Shown here one piece after another: positions 18,918 to 27,627 of a stretch of 64,000 bases of DNA (its first letter is position 1; every line of letters starts with the position of its first letter). Made by a program: the position numbers and the translations under genes. This DNA is from CAKZNE01 sp002695025 (GTDB taxonomy: Bacteria; Bacteroidota; Bacteroidia; Flavobacteriales; Schleiferiaceae), in the NCBI GenBank assembly GCA_913043285.1, contig CAJWML010000009.1:93509-157508 (forward strand). Reading direction: 5' to 3'. The notes below the pieces were generated by a model. That model had not been told where the DNA came from. It worked only from the letters and a program-made list of their open reading frames with translations, and searched no databases.

Positions 18918-19475
18918 TTACCTTCTTATCCTTTGAAAGATCCTTAGAACTATAAAACCGCAAAGAGCTCCGTAAAGCCCTCCTGCTAAAATATCCAGGG
19001 GATAATGCACGCCCAGGTAAATCCGGCTGAAACTGACCATAACCGCCCATAGCAATAGTAAAATAAGAGCGTACCGATGGTGCGGTTTCAGGAGGTTCCC
19101 TACCAGAACCGCGAGACCAAAAGTATTGGCTGCATGGCTGGATATAAATCCAAACTGTCCTCCACAGCCTTCTTTAACCAACCGCATTTGCTGCAACAGT
19201 TCTTCTACATGGCATGGACGTAACCTTTGGAACTGTTCTTTGAAGAGCATTACACTGCCCTGATCCGTCATAAAAACGTTCAGCACCACCAAAGGCAGCA
19301 GGATCAGGAAATTCCTGAGACTCAGTTTCCGGAATAGCAGGAAAAGCAGCAGAGCGTATAAGGGTATCCATATAACGGTACCACTTACCGCCAACCAGAA
19401 CGGATCCCAGAAATCCTTGCCCAGCCCGTTAAGTGCCAGGAAGAGTTCCTTATCCCATTCCAGCAGTTTATCCAT
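18918..19475 (-). CDS. PAP2-family membrane phosphatase
   Basis: Lipid-phosphate or undecaprenyl-diphosphate phosphatase type, inner membrane. 185 residues with about five to six helices and the three PAP2 motifs: KEQFQRLRPCH (motif 1, K..6..RP), SSHAANTFG (motif 2, His general acid/base) and SRIYLGVHYPLDILAG (motif 3, catalytic His and Asp). Its ATG overlaps the obg stop by one base (TAATG), so it is translationally coupled to obg. The substrate cannot be told from sequence; cell-envelope lipid recycling is the usual role. Confidence 0.92.
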   Translation of the reverse strand: MDKLLEWDKELFLALNGLGKDFWDPFWLAVSGTVIWIPLYALLLFLLFRKLSLRNFLILLPLVVLNVFMTDQGSVMLFKEQFQRLRPCHVEELLQQMRLVKEGCGGQFGFISSHAANTFGLAVLVGNLLKPHHRYALILLLLWAVMVSFSRIYLGVHYPLDILAGGLYGALCGFIVLRIFQRIRR

Positions 19476-20479
19476 TACGATTTATTCAGAATACTCCAGA
19501 GTTTATCTTTCAGGGTGCCCAGGTTATGCTGGCTAACGCTGGAAATAAACAACCATTCCAAACCCTTAGGCAGGTCCTTTTTCATTTGCTCCGAGATAAG
19601 AGCTTTTAATTCATCATCCAGCATATCAGCCTTGCTGATCGCCAACAGCCGGTCTTTGTCCAGCAATTCCGGGTTGTACTTTTTCAGTTCACTGAGAAGT
19701 ACATTATACTCCCCAGCAATATCTTCCGTATCAGCCGGCACCAGGAAAAGCAAAGCCGCATTGCGCTCTATATGCCGCAAAAAACGGTGACCGAGCCCTT
19801 TACCCTCACTGGCACCTTCAATGATGCCAGGAATATCAGCCATCACAAAAGAGCGGTAATCACGGTAGGAAACCATACCCAGGTTAGGAACCAGGGTAGT
19901 AAAGGGATAATCTGCAATTTCGGGCTTAGCAGCGGACAATACCGAAAGCAAGGTGGATTTACCCGCATTGGGAAAACCTACCAGACCAACGTCTGCCAGC
20001 ACCTTGAGCTCCAGTATACGCCACCCCTCTTCGGCAGGTTCTCCGGGCTGGGCAAAGCGAGGGGTTTGAAAAGTAGCTGACTTAAAATGCACGTTACCCA
20101 GTCCCCCCCGGCCGCCTTGCATCAACACTTTTTCTTCACCCTCTTCCGTAATTTCAAAGAGAATTTCCCCTGTTTCAGCATCCTTGGCAACGGTTCCTAA
20201 CGGGACTTCCAATATCTCATCCTGCCCCTGAGCTCCGGTACTTTGGTTTTTGCTTCCATTCTCTCCGGCTCCGGCCTTGATATGCTTACGGTATTTGAGG
20301 TGCAACAAGGTCCAGTATTGTGCATTACCTCGCACAATAATGTGTCCGCCACGGCCACCGTCACCGCCATCAGGTCCTCCTTTAGGAACGTATTTTTCGC
20401 GGTGCAAATGCGCTGACCCTGCTCCTCCCTTACCAGATTTCACATGGATTTTTACGTAATCAACAAAATTACTATTCAT
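19475..20479 (-). CDS. obgE: Obg/CgtA ribosome-assembly GTPase
   Basis: An essential GTPase linked to late 50S ribosome assembly and stress control. 334 residues. The glycine-rich Obg fold (about 1-158) has VKSGKGGAGSAHLHREK and GGPDGGDGGRGGHI. The G domain has GFPNAGKSTLL (P-loop), TTLVPNLG (switch I), ADIPGIIEGAS (G3) and ISKADML (G4, NKxD variant SKAD). There is no C-terminal OCT domain, as is usual in Bacteroidota. Its start overlaps the adk stop by one base and its stop overlaps the PAP2 start by one base. Confidence 0.97.
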   Translation of the reverse strand: MNSNFVDYVKIHVKSGKGGAGSAHLHREKYVPKGGPDGGDGGRGGHIIVRGNAQYWTLLHLKYRKHIKAGAGENGSKNQSTGAQGQDEILEVPLGTVAKDAETGEILFEITEEGEEKVLMQGGRGGLGNVHFKSATFQTPRFAQPGEPAEEGWRILELKVLADVGLVGFPNAGKSTLLSVLSAAKPEIADYPFTTLVPNLGMVSYRDYRSFVMADIPGIIEGASEGKGLGHRFLRHIERNAALLFLVPADTEDIAGEYNVLLSELKKYNPELLDKDRLLAISKADMLDDELKALISEQMKKDLPKGLEWLFISSVSQHNLGTLKDKLWSILNKS

Positions 20480-21060
20480 TAGCTCTGCTTAGCGGCAGTA
20501 ATGGAATTGGAAAGGCGTTCAAAAACTTCCTCAATGGTTCCTAAGCCGTTTACACCTTCAAACTTATCCTGCTTTTTATAATACTCCTTCAGTATGGCTG
20601 TTTGCGCCTGGTACACATTCAATCGCTCCCGGATCACTTTTTCGTCCTGATCATCAGCACGGCCGGAATCTTTTCCTCTTTCCAGCAAGCGTTTGATCAA
20701 TTCCGCCTCATTAACCTCCAGGGCCAGCATCATGGTAATAGAAGTGCCTTCTTCTGAAAGCAGGTCATCCAAAGCCTCGGCTTGTTTTTCGGTACGGGGA
20801 AATCCATCAAATATAAAGCCTGCGGCATCCTGATTGGCTTCCAGCTTATTTCGGATCATGCCGATCACAATTTCATCCGGCACCAGCTTGCCCTGGTCCA
20901 TAAGCACCTTGGCTTCTGTACCCAGTTGAGTACCGGCCTTTATTTCTGAACGAAGCAGATCACCCGTGGAAAGGTGTATAAGATTAAACTGTTCTACCAG
21001 CTTTTGAGATTGGGTTCCTTTTCCTGCCCCGGGAGGGCCAAACAACACTATATTCAACAT
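20479..21060 (-). CDS. adk: Adenylate kinase (short form)
   Basis: Converts ATP and AMP to two ADP in the cytosol. 193 residues. P-loop GPPGAGKGTQSQKL, AMP-binding HLSTGDLLR, GFIFDGFPRTEKQAEAL, LLERGKDSGRADD in the lid and a short lid without zinc cysteines, the typical shorter Bacteroidota type. First gene of the adk-obg-PAP2-crcB operon, which diverges from the manC gene; the stop overlaps the obg ATG by one base (TAATG). Confidence 0.97.
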   Translation of the reverse strand: MLNIVLFGPPGAGKGTQSQKLVEQFNLIHLSTGDLLRSEIKAGTQLGTEAKVLMDQGKLVPDEIVIGMIRNKLEANQDAAGFIFDGFPRTEKQAEALDDLLSEEGTSITMMLALEVNEAELIKRLLERGKDSGRADDQDEKVIRERLNVYQAQTAILKEYYKKQDKFEGVNGLGTIEEVFERLSNSITAAKQS

Positions 21061-21191
21061 CCGATTCCTGTTTAGTTAACAGCCTGTGGGCTATGCACAC
21101 AAGCAAAACTGCGAATTTACAAAAATGGTGGTGGTAATTTTTTCTTAATTCCATGGGCATATTTGTAATTTCGCGATCACAAATTTGCATC

Positions 21192-22277
21192 ATGAGCGAT
21201 ACGTACTGTGTGATAATGGCCGGAGGCATAGGGAGTCGTTTCTGGCCGGTAAGTACAACTCAACTTCCTAAACAATTTCACGATATACTAGGCACCGGTG
21301 AAACCTTGCTGCAGCAAACCTACCGGAGGTTACAAAAGATTACGGACCCCTCCAGGATACTGGTAGTTACCCATAAAAATTATAAAAAGCTGGTATCAAA
21401 GCAACTGAATGGCTTACCCGTGGAAAACATTATTGCCGAGCCTGCCAGGCGTAATACGGCACCTTGTATAGCTTACGCGGCTTTTCATATACAAAGTAAG
21501 GATCCGGAAGCGGTCATGCTAATAGCTCCTTCGGATCACCTGGTTTCGAATGAGGATGAATTTACCCGCATCGCTAAAAAGGCTATCCGCATAGCAGCGG
21601 AAAAACCATACCTCTTCACCCTGGGTATAAAGCCGCACCGCCCGGATACGGGCTACGGTTATATACAATTTGTTGACCAGGAAGAGGAAACCGATGGTGA
21701 AGTGAAAAAAGTGAAAACCTTTACCGAAAAGCCTAATGAGGAAATGGCGCAGCAGTTTATAGACAGTGGCGATTTCCTCTGGAATTCGGGGATCTTTATC
21801 TGGTCTGTTCCCACGGTAATGCAGGAGATGGACATTCACATGCATGATATTTACGCCACTTTTGAGCAAGGCAGTGAACACTTTGGTACCAGTGAAGAAA
21901 AAGCATTTGTAGAAAAAATTTATCCCACCTGTCAGAATGAATCCATTGACTACGGCTTGATGGAAAAATCAAAAGATGTTTTTGTCATACCTTCTGAATT
22001 CGGCTGGAGCGACCTTGGTACCTGGGGCAGCCTGTACCAGCTTTCTGATCAGGATGAGAACGAAAACGTTATCTACAACAAGAAAACCATGACATATGAC
22101 AGCAGCGGAAACCTTATACGGGTACCGAAAGACAAGCTGGCTGTAATAGAAGGTTTGAATAATTTTATCGTAGTGGACGAAGGTGATAGCCTCCTTATCT
22201 GTAAACGGGAACACGAGCAGCTCATCAAATCATTTGTAAACGATATCAAGCTGAAGCACGGAGACCAGCACCTTTAG
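21192..22277 (+). CDS. manC: Mannose-1-phosphate guanylyltransferase
   Basis: Makes GDP-mannose from mannose-1-phosphate and GTP for glycan and capsule building. 361 residues from the ATG at 21192. The pyrophosphorylase signature MAGGIGSRFWPVSTTQLPKQ, IIAEPARRNTAPCIAYAA, APSDHLV, GYGYIQ and FTEKPNEEMA are all present, and FLWNSGIFIW closes the sugar site. It lacks the fused isomerase domain found in longer bifunctional forms. An in-frame ATG 39 bases upstream is less likely, since it puts the conserved start about 13 residues deep. The last four bases overlap the convergent photolyase gene. Confidence 0.93.
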   Translation: MSDTYCVIMAGGIGSRFWPVSTTQLPKQFHDILGTGETLLQQTYRRLQKITDPSRILVVTHKNYKKLVSKQLNGLPVENIIAEPARRNTAPCIAYAAFHIQSKDPEAVMLIAPSDHLVSNEDEFTRIAKKAIRIAAEKPYLFTLGIKPHRPDTGYGYIQFVDQEEETDGEVKKVKTFTEKPNEEMAQQFIDSGDFLWNSGIFIWSVPTVMQEMDIHMHDIYATFEQGSEHFGTSEEKAFVEKIYPTCQNESIDYGLMEKSKDVFVIPSEFGWSDLGTWGSLYQLSDQDENENVIYNKKTMTYDSSGNLIRVPKDKLAVIEGLNNFIVVDEGDSLLICKREHEQLIKSFVNDIKLKHGDQHL

Positions 22278-23587
22278 GAAAGTGCTTCCTTAAAACGCTG
22301 AATAGCTCTTTCCCGCGCTTCCTTGTGATCTACAATGGGCTCCGGGTAGTGCGCTGTACCGTATTCCGGCACATATTGTTTAACGTATTTATAATCAGGA
22401 TCAAACTTCTGCAGTTGAAGAGCCGGATTAAAAACCCGGAAATAAGGGGCGGCATCCACACCGCTGCCCGCTGCCCATTGCCAGCCACCCACGTTGGACG
22501 CCTGCTCATAATCCAGTAGTTTCTCAGCAAACCAAGCTTCTCCCCAGCGCCAGTCTATCAACAAATGCTTGGTTAAAAAGCTGGCCACCACCATACGGAT
22601 CCGATTGTGCATAAAGCCGGTAGTGGAAAGCTCCCGCATACCGGCATCCACCAAAGGATAACCGGTTTTCCCCTCTTTCCATTTATGGAAGTATTCCTCC
22701 TTATTCTCCCATCGTATATGATCATAGGCCGGACGAAATGAATTTTCAACCGTATGAGGAAAATGATACAATATCATCTGGTAAAAATCCCGCCAGATCA
22801 ATTCATTAAAATATTTCTCGTTTTCCTGTTGGCCGACACGTGCCAGCTCACGTATACTCACGGTTCCAAAACGCAAGTGCAGGCTCATACGACTGGTGCC
22901 TTTAATGGCCGGCACATCACGGGTTTTATGGTATGTATTGATTACTTCCTGATCTATATCTCGAGTAGGAAAGTCAAACTCCACAGTCGTAAAACCCATT
23001 TCTTCCAAAGGGGGTAACTGCTGCTCATCCAGTTGCAGGAAATTTTCTGCATATTTCAAGGTGGGGTAACTCCTCAGGTAAAAATCATGGAGCCTGGATT
23101 TCCACTTACGCATATAGGGAGTGTATACGGTATAGGGCTTACCGTCATCTTTGACCACTTCGTACTTATCAAAAATCACCTGATCCTTATACCCTTTCAA
23201 ACTTACACCCTCACTGTTCAGAAATTCATAGATCTCCTTATCACGCTGGCGTGCATAGGGTTCATAATCGCGGTTGCAGAAAACAGTCTTTATCGCAAAA
23301 TCCTTCAGTAGTTGCCGGTACACCCCTATAGGCTTACCATGGTATACTTTTAAACCTGATTTCCATTCCTGTCGCAGTTCACGGTTTAACCGCTCTACTT
23401 CCTGATGAATAAAAGTAAGCCTGCGATCCTCTTTATTGTCCAGTTTATCGAGGATGTCTGAGTCAAAGATAAATACCGGAAGTACCTTATATCCTGAACG
23501 AAGAGCATGGTACAACCCGGCATTGTCATGAAGCCGTAGATCTCTCCTAAACCAGAAAACCGCAACCGCATCAGTTGAACTGGCCAT
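22274..23587 (-). CDS. phr: Cryptochrome/DNA photolyase family protein (class I CPD photolyase-like)
   Basis: A flavoprotein that repairs UV pyrimidine dimers with blue light. 437 residues: an N-terminal antenna Rossmann domain (VFWFRRDLRLHDNAGL), then the FAD-binding helical domain with RMSLHLRFGTVSIRELA, NELIWRDFYQMI, GYPLVDAGMREL, TGFMHNRIRMVVASF and a GWQWAAGSG-DAAPYFRVFNP region. These are class I photolyase/cryptochrome motifs. It is the last gene of the sigma-crtI-crtB-idi-PTPS-SDR-phr run (two bases after the SDR stop), so repair and carotenoid protection appear co-expressed. It ends in a 4-nt overlap with convergent manC. Confidence 0.95.
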   Translation of the reverse strand: MASSTDAVAVFWFRRDLRLHDNAGLYHALRSGYKVLPVFIFDSDILDKLDNKEDRRLTFIHQEVERLNRELRQEWKSGLKVYHGKPIGVYRQLLKDFAIKTVFCNRDYEPYARQRDKEIYEFLNSEGVSLKGYKDQVIFDKYEVVKDDGKPYTVYTPYMRKWKSRLHDFYLRSYPTLKYAENFLQLDEQQLPPLEEMGFTTVEFDFPTRDIDQEVINTYHKTRDVPAIKGTSRMSLHLRFGTVSIRELARVGQQENEKYFNELIWRDFYQMILYHFPHTVENSFRPAYDHIRWENKEEYFHKWKEGKTGYPLVDAGMRELSTTGFMHNRIRMVVASFLTKHLLIDWRWGEAWFAEKLLDYEQASNVGGWQWAAGSGVDAAPYFRVFNPALQLQKFDPDYKYVKQYVPEYGTAHYPEPIVDHKEARERAIQRFKEALS

Positions 23588-23589
23588 AC

Positions 23590-24288
23590 TTAAAGGGTTC
23601 GCAGGTCAGACATTCCCCCATCTACTTTAAACACCTGGCCACTTATCCATCGTGCATCATCACTTAAAAGATAACAAGCCATTTTACTAGTATCCCTGGC
23701 TTCCCCCACCCTTTTTAAGGGATGACGACTGGCGTTAGCCTCCCGCTTTTTATGGTTGGAAAGCAGTCCCTCTGCCAGTGGTGTATCCGTAAGAGAAGGC
23801 GCCACAGCATTAAATCGAATGGCTGGGGCATACTCTGCAGCCAAGCTGCGGGTTAAACCTTCTACAGCTCCTTTTGCTGCACTTATGCTACTATGAAAGG
23901 GCATACCGGTTTGTACGGCTACCGTGCTGAACAGAACTACGCTTCCCTGCCCCGACTTTTTAAGAGCCTTCACACATTGCTGAATAACTTTTACAGCTCC
24001 CAAATAATTAATCTGTAACTCGTGCTGCAGGTTGTCCATAGATATACGTTCAAAAGGACGCAGATTGATGGTGCCCGGACAATAAACCAAGCCATGTAAC
24101 TCTTCAGGAACTTCAAGTTGAGAGTTGCCCGTCACATCATATTCCTGCCTTTGAACACCATTGGGTAAACCTTCTGCTTTTTTGGCTGAACGCGAAGCTA
24201 TAGTGATGGCGTAGCCTTTTTCATGAAGGTCGTGAACCAGTTGTTTGCCTATACCGGAACTACCACCAATTACTAAAACGTGTTTCAC
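23590..24288 (-). CDS. SDR-family protein with missing catalytic tyrosine
   Basis: A Rossmann-fold short-chain dehydrogenase/reductase, 232 residues. The cofactor loop GGSSGIGKQ, the NYLGAV helix (normally N-x-x-G), the FSTVAVQTG strand with Ser, and the C-terminal SGQVFKVDGGMSDL are normal. But the catalytic YxxxK reads I-S-A-A-K (in HSSISAAKGAV): Tyr is replaced by Ile. I checked the codon, which is ATA. Classical SDR chemistry should therefore be lost or altered. Sits two bases before the photolyase gene and 47 after the PTPS-like gene. SDR genes are recurrent partners of photolyase in light-response clusters; a pterin-linked role is a hypothesis. Confidence 0.88.
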   Translation of the reverse strand: MKHVLVIGGSSGIGKQLVHDLHEKGYAITIASRSAKKAEGLPNGVQRQEYDVTGNSQLEVPEELHGLVYCPGTINLRPFERISMDNLQHELQINYLGAVKVIQQCVKALKKSGQGSVVLFSTVAVQTGMPFHSSISAAKGAVEGLTRSLAAEYAPAIRFNAVAPSLTDTPLAEGLLSNHKKREANASRHPLKRVGEARDTSKMACYLLSDDARWISGQVFKVDGGMSDLRTL

Positions 24289-24335
24289 AGTTTGGTTTTA
24301 GTTTAAAGAGTTGGATCAATTAAAAAGTCCGCACT

Positions 24336-24746
24336 TTAAGTCCCACTGTACTCGGCAAAATTGCGGGGGGTTTCGTAGAGTGTAACTTTGAGCTTATACT
24401 TTAGATCCAGCTTTGGCCTAAGGCGTTTCCAGATCACAACAGCAATATTTTCAACCGTAGGATTCAGAGAAGCAAAATCATCCACTTCCTCATTTAGGTT
24501 TTTATGATCCAGGTACTCCTCAACCCTTTCGGTAATCAATTCCTTAAGCCAGCCCATATCCACCACATAGCCGGTTTCCGGGTCCACCGGCCCGGTTACG
24601 GAAACTATCAATTCATAATTATGGCCGTGGTACCTGGGGTTGGAACATTTGCCGAATACGGCCGAATTTTTGGCATCGTCCCATGCCGGGTTAAAAAGCC
24701 GGTGCGCGGCATTAAAGTGAGCATGCCTGTTTACCGTTACTTCCAA
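24336..24746 (-). CDS. 6-pyruvoyl-tetrahydropterin synthase/QueD family protein
   Basis: Acts on dihydroneopterin triphosphate, giving 6-carboxy- or 6-pyruvoyl-tetrahydropterin. About 136 residues from TTG at 24746, giving MEVTVNRHAHFNAAHRL, the usual family start. An ATG at 24797 would add 17 residues buried in idi. Zinc ligands: His in HFNAAH and the GKCSNPRYHGHNYE pair, with the catalytic Cys retained. VENIAVVIW and the substrate-binding Glu region LYETPRNFAEY are at the C-terminus. It overlaps idi by 10 bases. Being in a carotenoid/photolyase operon rather than with queC/queE makes a pterin role (for example photolyase antenna or a reduced pterin) as likely as queuosine synthesis. Confidence 0.88.
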   Translation of the reverse strand: MEVTVNRHAHFNAAHRLFNPAWDDAKNSAVFGKCSNPRYHGHNYELIVSVTGPVDPETGYVVDMGWLKELITERVEEYLDHKNLNEEVDDFASLNPTVENIAVVIWKRLRPKLDLKYKLKVTLYETPRNFAEYSGT

Positions 24747-25264
24747 GACCCTTCCTTTAATTTCTCTACAAAACGGTTGAAGATAATCTTGAACCACTCG
24801 GTATAATCATCTGAATTAACGGCCATATCCCGCTCCAGCTCTTCCAGGCTCATCCATTTCCAGCTCGCCACTTCATCCGGGTTTATGCGGGGAGTGCTAT
24901 CTGAATACCCCACGTAAAGGTGATCAAACTCATGTTCGGTCATATCATTGTCAAACTCCGCCCGGTATACAAAGTCAAAAAGTTTGTTAAGAGGGCAATC
25001 AAAACCCATTTCCTCCTGTAACCTTCGGTGGGCAGCGTCTTCCGGCCGCTCATTATGGCGTGGATGACTGCAACAGGTATTGGTCCACAAACCTCCGGAA
25101 TGGTATTTATGAAAGGCTCTTTGCTGCATCATCAGCTCGCCATTACTGTTCAGTATAAAAACAGAAAATGCGCGATGCAACAATCCCTGCCGGTGAGCTT
25201 CCATCTTCTCCATCAGGCCAAGCTCATTATCATGTTCGTCCACAAGGACTACATTTTCAATCAT
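24737..25264 (-). CDS. idi: Isopentenyl-diphosphate delta-isomerase, type I
   Basis: Converts IPP to DMAPP, balancing C5 units for carotenoid synthesis. 175 residues of the Nudix fold: LHRAFSVFIL, QQRAFHKYHSGGLWTNTCCSHP (catalytic Cys in the TNTCCSHP motif), RRLQEEMGFDC (Nudix-like helix), EHEFDHLYVGY (catalytic Glu region) and PDEVASWKWMSLEEL. Thirteen bases after crtB, and overlapping the PTPS-like gene. It is needed here because a mevalonate pathway makes only IPP, consistent with HMG-CoA reductase at 14-15.4 kb. Confidence 0.95.
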   Translation of the reverse strand: MIENVVLVDEHDNELGLMEKMEAHRQGLLHRAFSVFILNSNGELMMQQRAFHKYHSGGLWTNTCCSHPRHNERPEDAAHRRLQEEMGFDCPLNKLFDFVYRAEFDNDMTEHEFDHLYVGYSDSTPRINPDEVASWKWMSLEELERDMAVNSDDYTEWFKIIFNRFVEKLKEGSWK

Positions 25265-25277
25265 GAAGGGGAAATCT

Positions 25278-26114
25278 TTATAAGAGGTTAAAACTGTGCC
25301 TAAAATAGGAACTTAACAGCAAACCGTACTTATTGGAATTGGGAATTCTCACCCGTTTTTGCAGTATTACCTGGGCGGGTGTAGCTTTAATCTTTTGAAA
25401 CAGAGCATAGTAATAAACATACGCAATGTACACTCCAAAGCGAGCCTTTTTAGGCAGTTTAAGAATGCCTTCATACCCCTTGCGGAAATCCTTTTCAATA
25501 TCAGCCTCTATTTCCGATTTGACCGTATCATTGAACTCATCAATCTCAACTCCCGGAAAATAGATCCTGCCCAGGTGGTAATAATCTGCATTAAGATCTC
25601 TTAAAAAGTTGATCTTTTGAAAGGCAGAGCCTAGCTTCATAGCTTCAGGACTCAGGGCTTCATATTGCTTCTGATCTCCGTAACAAAAGACCTTGAGACA
25701 CATAAGACCCACTACTTCGGCTGAACCGAGTATGTATTCATCGTAGCTCCTGGAATCGTATTCACGTGGATTGATATCCATTTCCATACTCTTCAGGAAA
25801 GTATCAATAAGGTTCCGGTCAATATTAAACTCATTCACCGTAGCCTGGAATGAGTTCAGTACCGGGTTGAGACTGATGCCCCGTTCAATGGCATCATAGG
25901 TTTGCTCCCTGAAATTGTCAAGAAGCCATTTTTTATCATGTTCGTGGAAGGTATCCACCACCTCATCCGCAAAACGTACAAAACCATAGATAGCATAAAT
26001 ATGCTGATGCAAGGTGCGGTCCAGGAAGAATATTCCCAGGGAAAAGGAGGTACTGTAACTGGTTGTTACCATTTTACTGGTGCGCTGGGATACTTTGTCG
26101 AAGAGAGCTTTCAT
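25278..26114 (-). CDS. crtB: Phytoene synthase
   Basis: Joins two geranylgeranyl diphosphates head-to-head into phytoene, the first carotenoid-specific step. 278 residues. Family features: TSYSTSFSLG at the start, GFVRFADEVVDTFH (first Asp-rich motif, DEVVD), EYILGSAEVVGLMC, and FQKINFLRDLNADYYHLGR (second Asp motif, RDLNAD). Its ATG overlaps the crtI stop by four bases (26111-26114), so the two are co-translated. Confidence 0.96.
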   Translation of the reverse strand: MKALFDKVSQRTSKMVTTSYSTSFSLGIFFLDRTLHQHIYAIYGFVRFADEVVDTFHEHDKKWLLDNFREQTYDAIERGISLNPVLNSFQATVNEFNIDRNLIDTFLKSMEMDINPREYDSRSYDEYILGSAEVVGLMCLKVFCYGDQKQYEALSPEAMKLGSAFQKINFLRDLNADYYHLGRIYFPGVEIDEFNDTVKSEIEADIEKDFRKGYEGILKLPKKARFGVYIAYVYYYALFQKIKATPAQVILQKRVRIPNSNKYGLLLSSYFRHSFNLL

Positions 26115-27607
26115 ATCGCAATTTTGTTAGGGCCTGCAAAATCCTTCTCCACTTCTCCGGCTACTACCTGTCCTGATATAAGTGCAGGAGGCACGCCCGG
26201 GCCCGGAACGGTTAACTGCCCGGTATAATAAAGGTTGTGCACCTTTGAGCTTTTGAGGGAGGGTTTCAGTATTGCAGTCTGTTTTAGTGTATTGGCTAAA
26301 CCATAGGCGTTACCTTTGAAGGCATTATAGTCCGAGATAAAATCGGAGTGTGCGTATGATTTTCTATAATCTACGAAATCAATAATGCTCTGGTTTGTAA
26401 GGATCTCCATGCGGTTCATGATCCGGTCGTAATATTTTTCCCGTACAAAGTGGTCATCATCGAGACCGGGAGCAACCGGCATCAATACAAACAAATTCTC
26501 ACATCCGGCTGGTGCGGTTTCGGTTTCGGTTTTTGAAGTAGCTGAAACATAAAACAGTGGATTTTCAGGCCATTGCGGATGATCATAGATATCCCTGGCA
26601 TGTTGATCAAAATCCTTGTCAAAAAAGAGATTATGGTGTTTGATGCCCTCCAGTTTCTTGCGGACACCCATATAAAATATAAGACAGGAAGGAGCCATTT
26701 TCCGGTTTTCCCAATACTTTTCGGAATATCTGCGATGGGCAGGCTCCAGGAGATGTTGTTCCACATGGTGATAATCAGCCCCTGCCACAATAATATCGGC
26801 TTCATAATCCCCTTTGCTAGTAATCACCCGCTCCGCCATTTTGGAAGCATTCACCTCTATACCATGTACTTCGGCATTGGTAATAATTTCCACTCCCTTT
26901 TCCTCCGCCAGCGAAACCATAGCTTCCACGATCTTGTACATGCCTCCTTTCGGATACCACGTACCCAAAGCCATATCCGCATAATTCATGAGACTATAAA
27001 GGGCGGGAGTATTGGCTGGGGTTCCGCCTAAAAACAGAATGGGAAACTCCATTAACTGGCGGATACGGGGATTTTTGAAATTACTGTGTACATAGGTACG
27101 CATGGATTTCAAAAGGTCCAGTTGAAAGAACCCTTTGAGGATCCGGGCATCGGCAAATTCAAGAAGGCTCCGGCCGGGTTTATACACCAGGTCGCGAATC
27201 CCTATCTCGTATTTATAGGCTGAGTCTGACAGGAATCTCCGTAGTTTTTCACTACTACCCTTTTCAATACTCTCAAAAATCGCATATAACTCCTTCAACG
27301 AAGCCGGAATATCCAGGTAATCATTTTCACCGTAATAAACCCTGTAGGAAGGATCCAGGCGGATGAGTTCATAATAATCAGAGACTGATTTCCCGAAGCG
27401 ATTGAAATAGGATTCAAAAACATCGGGCATCCAGTACCAGCTGGGTCCCATATCAAAGGTATACCCCTCATCAAAAAATGACCTGGCCCGTCCTCCGGGC
27501 TGGTCATTTTTTTCCAGTAATTGTACAGAAAAACCTTTATCGGCTAATGAAGTTGCAGCTGAAAGGCCAGCGAAACCTGATCCAATTACGATGACCTTTT
27601 TCTTCAT
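26111..27607 (-). CDS. crtI: Phytoene desaturase (CrtI type)
   Basis: FAD-dependent desaturation of phytoene toward lycopene. 498 residues. N-terminal dinucleotide fold VIVIGSGFAGLSAATSLADKG followed by LLEKNDQPGGRA; GYTFDMGPSWYWMPDVFE; and C-terminal LYYTGQLTVPGPGVPPALIS with GQVVAGEV, all characteristic of bacterial CrtI. No lycopene cyclase or hydroxylase gene lies nearby, so the end product depends on genes elsewhere. Second gene of the operon, 20 bases after the sigma factor. Confidence 0.96.
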   Translation of the reverse strand: MKKKVIVIGSGFAGLSAATSLADKGFSVQLLEKNDQPGGRARSFFDEGYTFDMGPSWYWMPDVFESYFNRFGKSVSDYYELIRLDPSYRVYYGENDYLDIPASLKELYAIFESIEKGSSEKLRRFLSDSAYKYEIGIRDLVYKPGRSLLEFADARILKGFFQLDLLKSMRTYVHSNFKNPRIRQLMEFPILFLGGTPANTPALYSLMNYADMALGTWYPKGGMYKIVEAMVSLAEEKGVEIITNAEVHGIEVNASKMAERVITSKGDYEADIIVAGADYHHVEQHLLEPAHRRYSEKYWENRKMAPSCLIFYMGVRKKLEGIKHHNLFFDKDFDQHARDIYDHPQWPENPLFYVSATSKTETETAPAGCENLFVLMPVAPGLDDDHFVREKYYDRIMNRMEILTNQSIIDFVDYRKSYAHSDFISDYNAFKGNAYGLANTLKQTAILKPSLKSSKVHNLYYTGQLTVPGPGVPPALISGQVVAGEVEKDFAGPNKIAI

Positions 27608-27627
27608 ATTTTAACGCTGCAATACTA

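Noticed and set aside
18916..19050. Extended N-terminus of CrcB (start at 19050)
   Set aside because: The added 45 residues lie inside the PAP2 gene and carry no family sequence; MQWLAIFLGGG at 18915 is the standard Fluc start.
21061..21191. Extra gene in the adk-manC divergent gap
   Set aside because: Open frames there (20984-21229 minus) overlap adk and have no motif; only a weak CATATTTG -7-like site is present.
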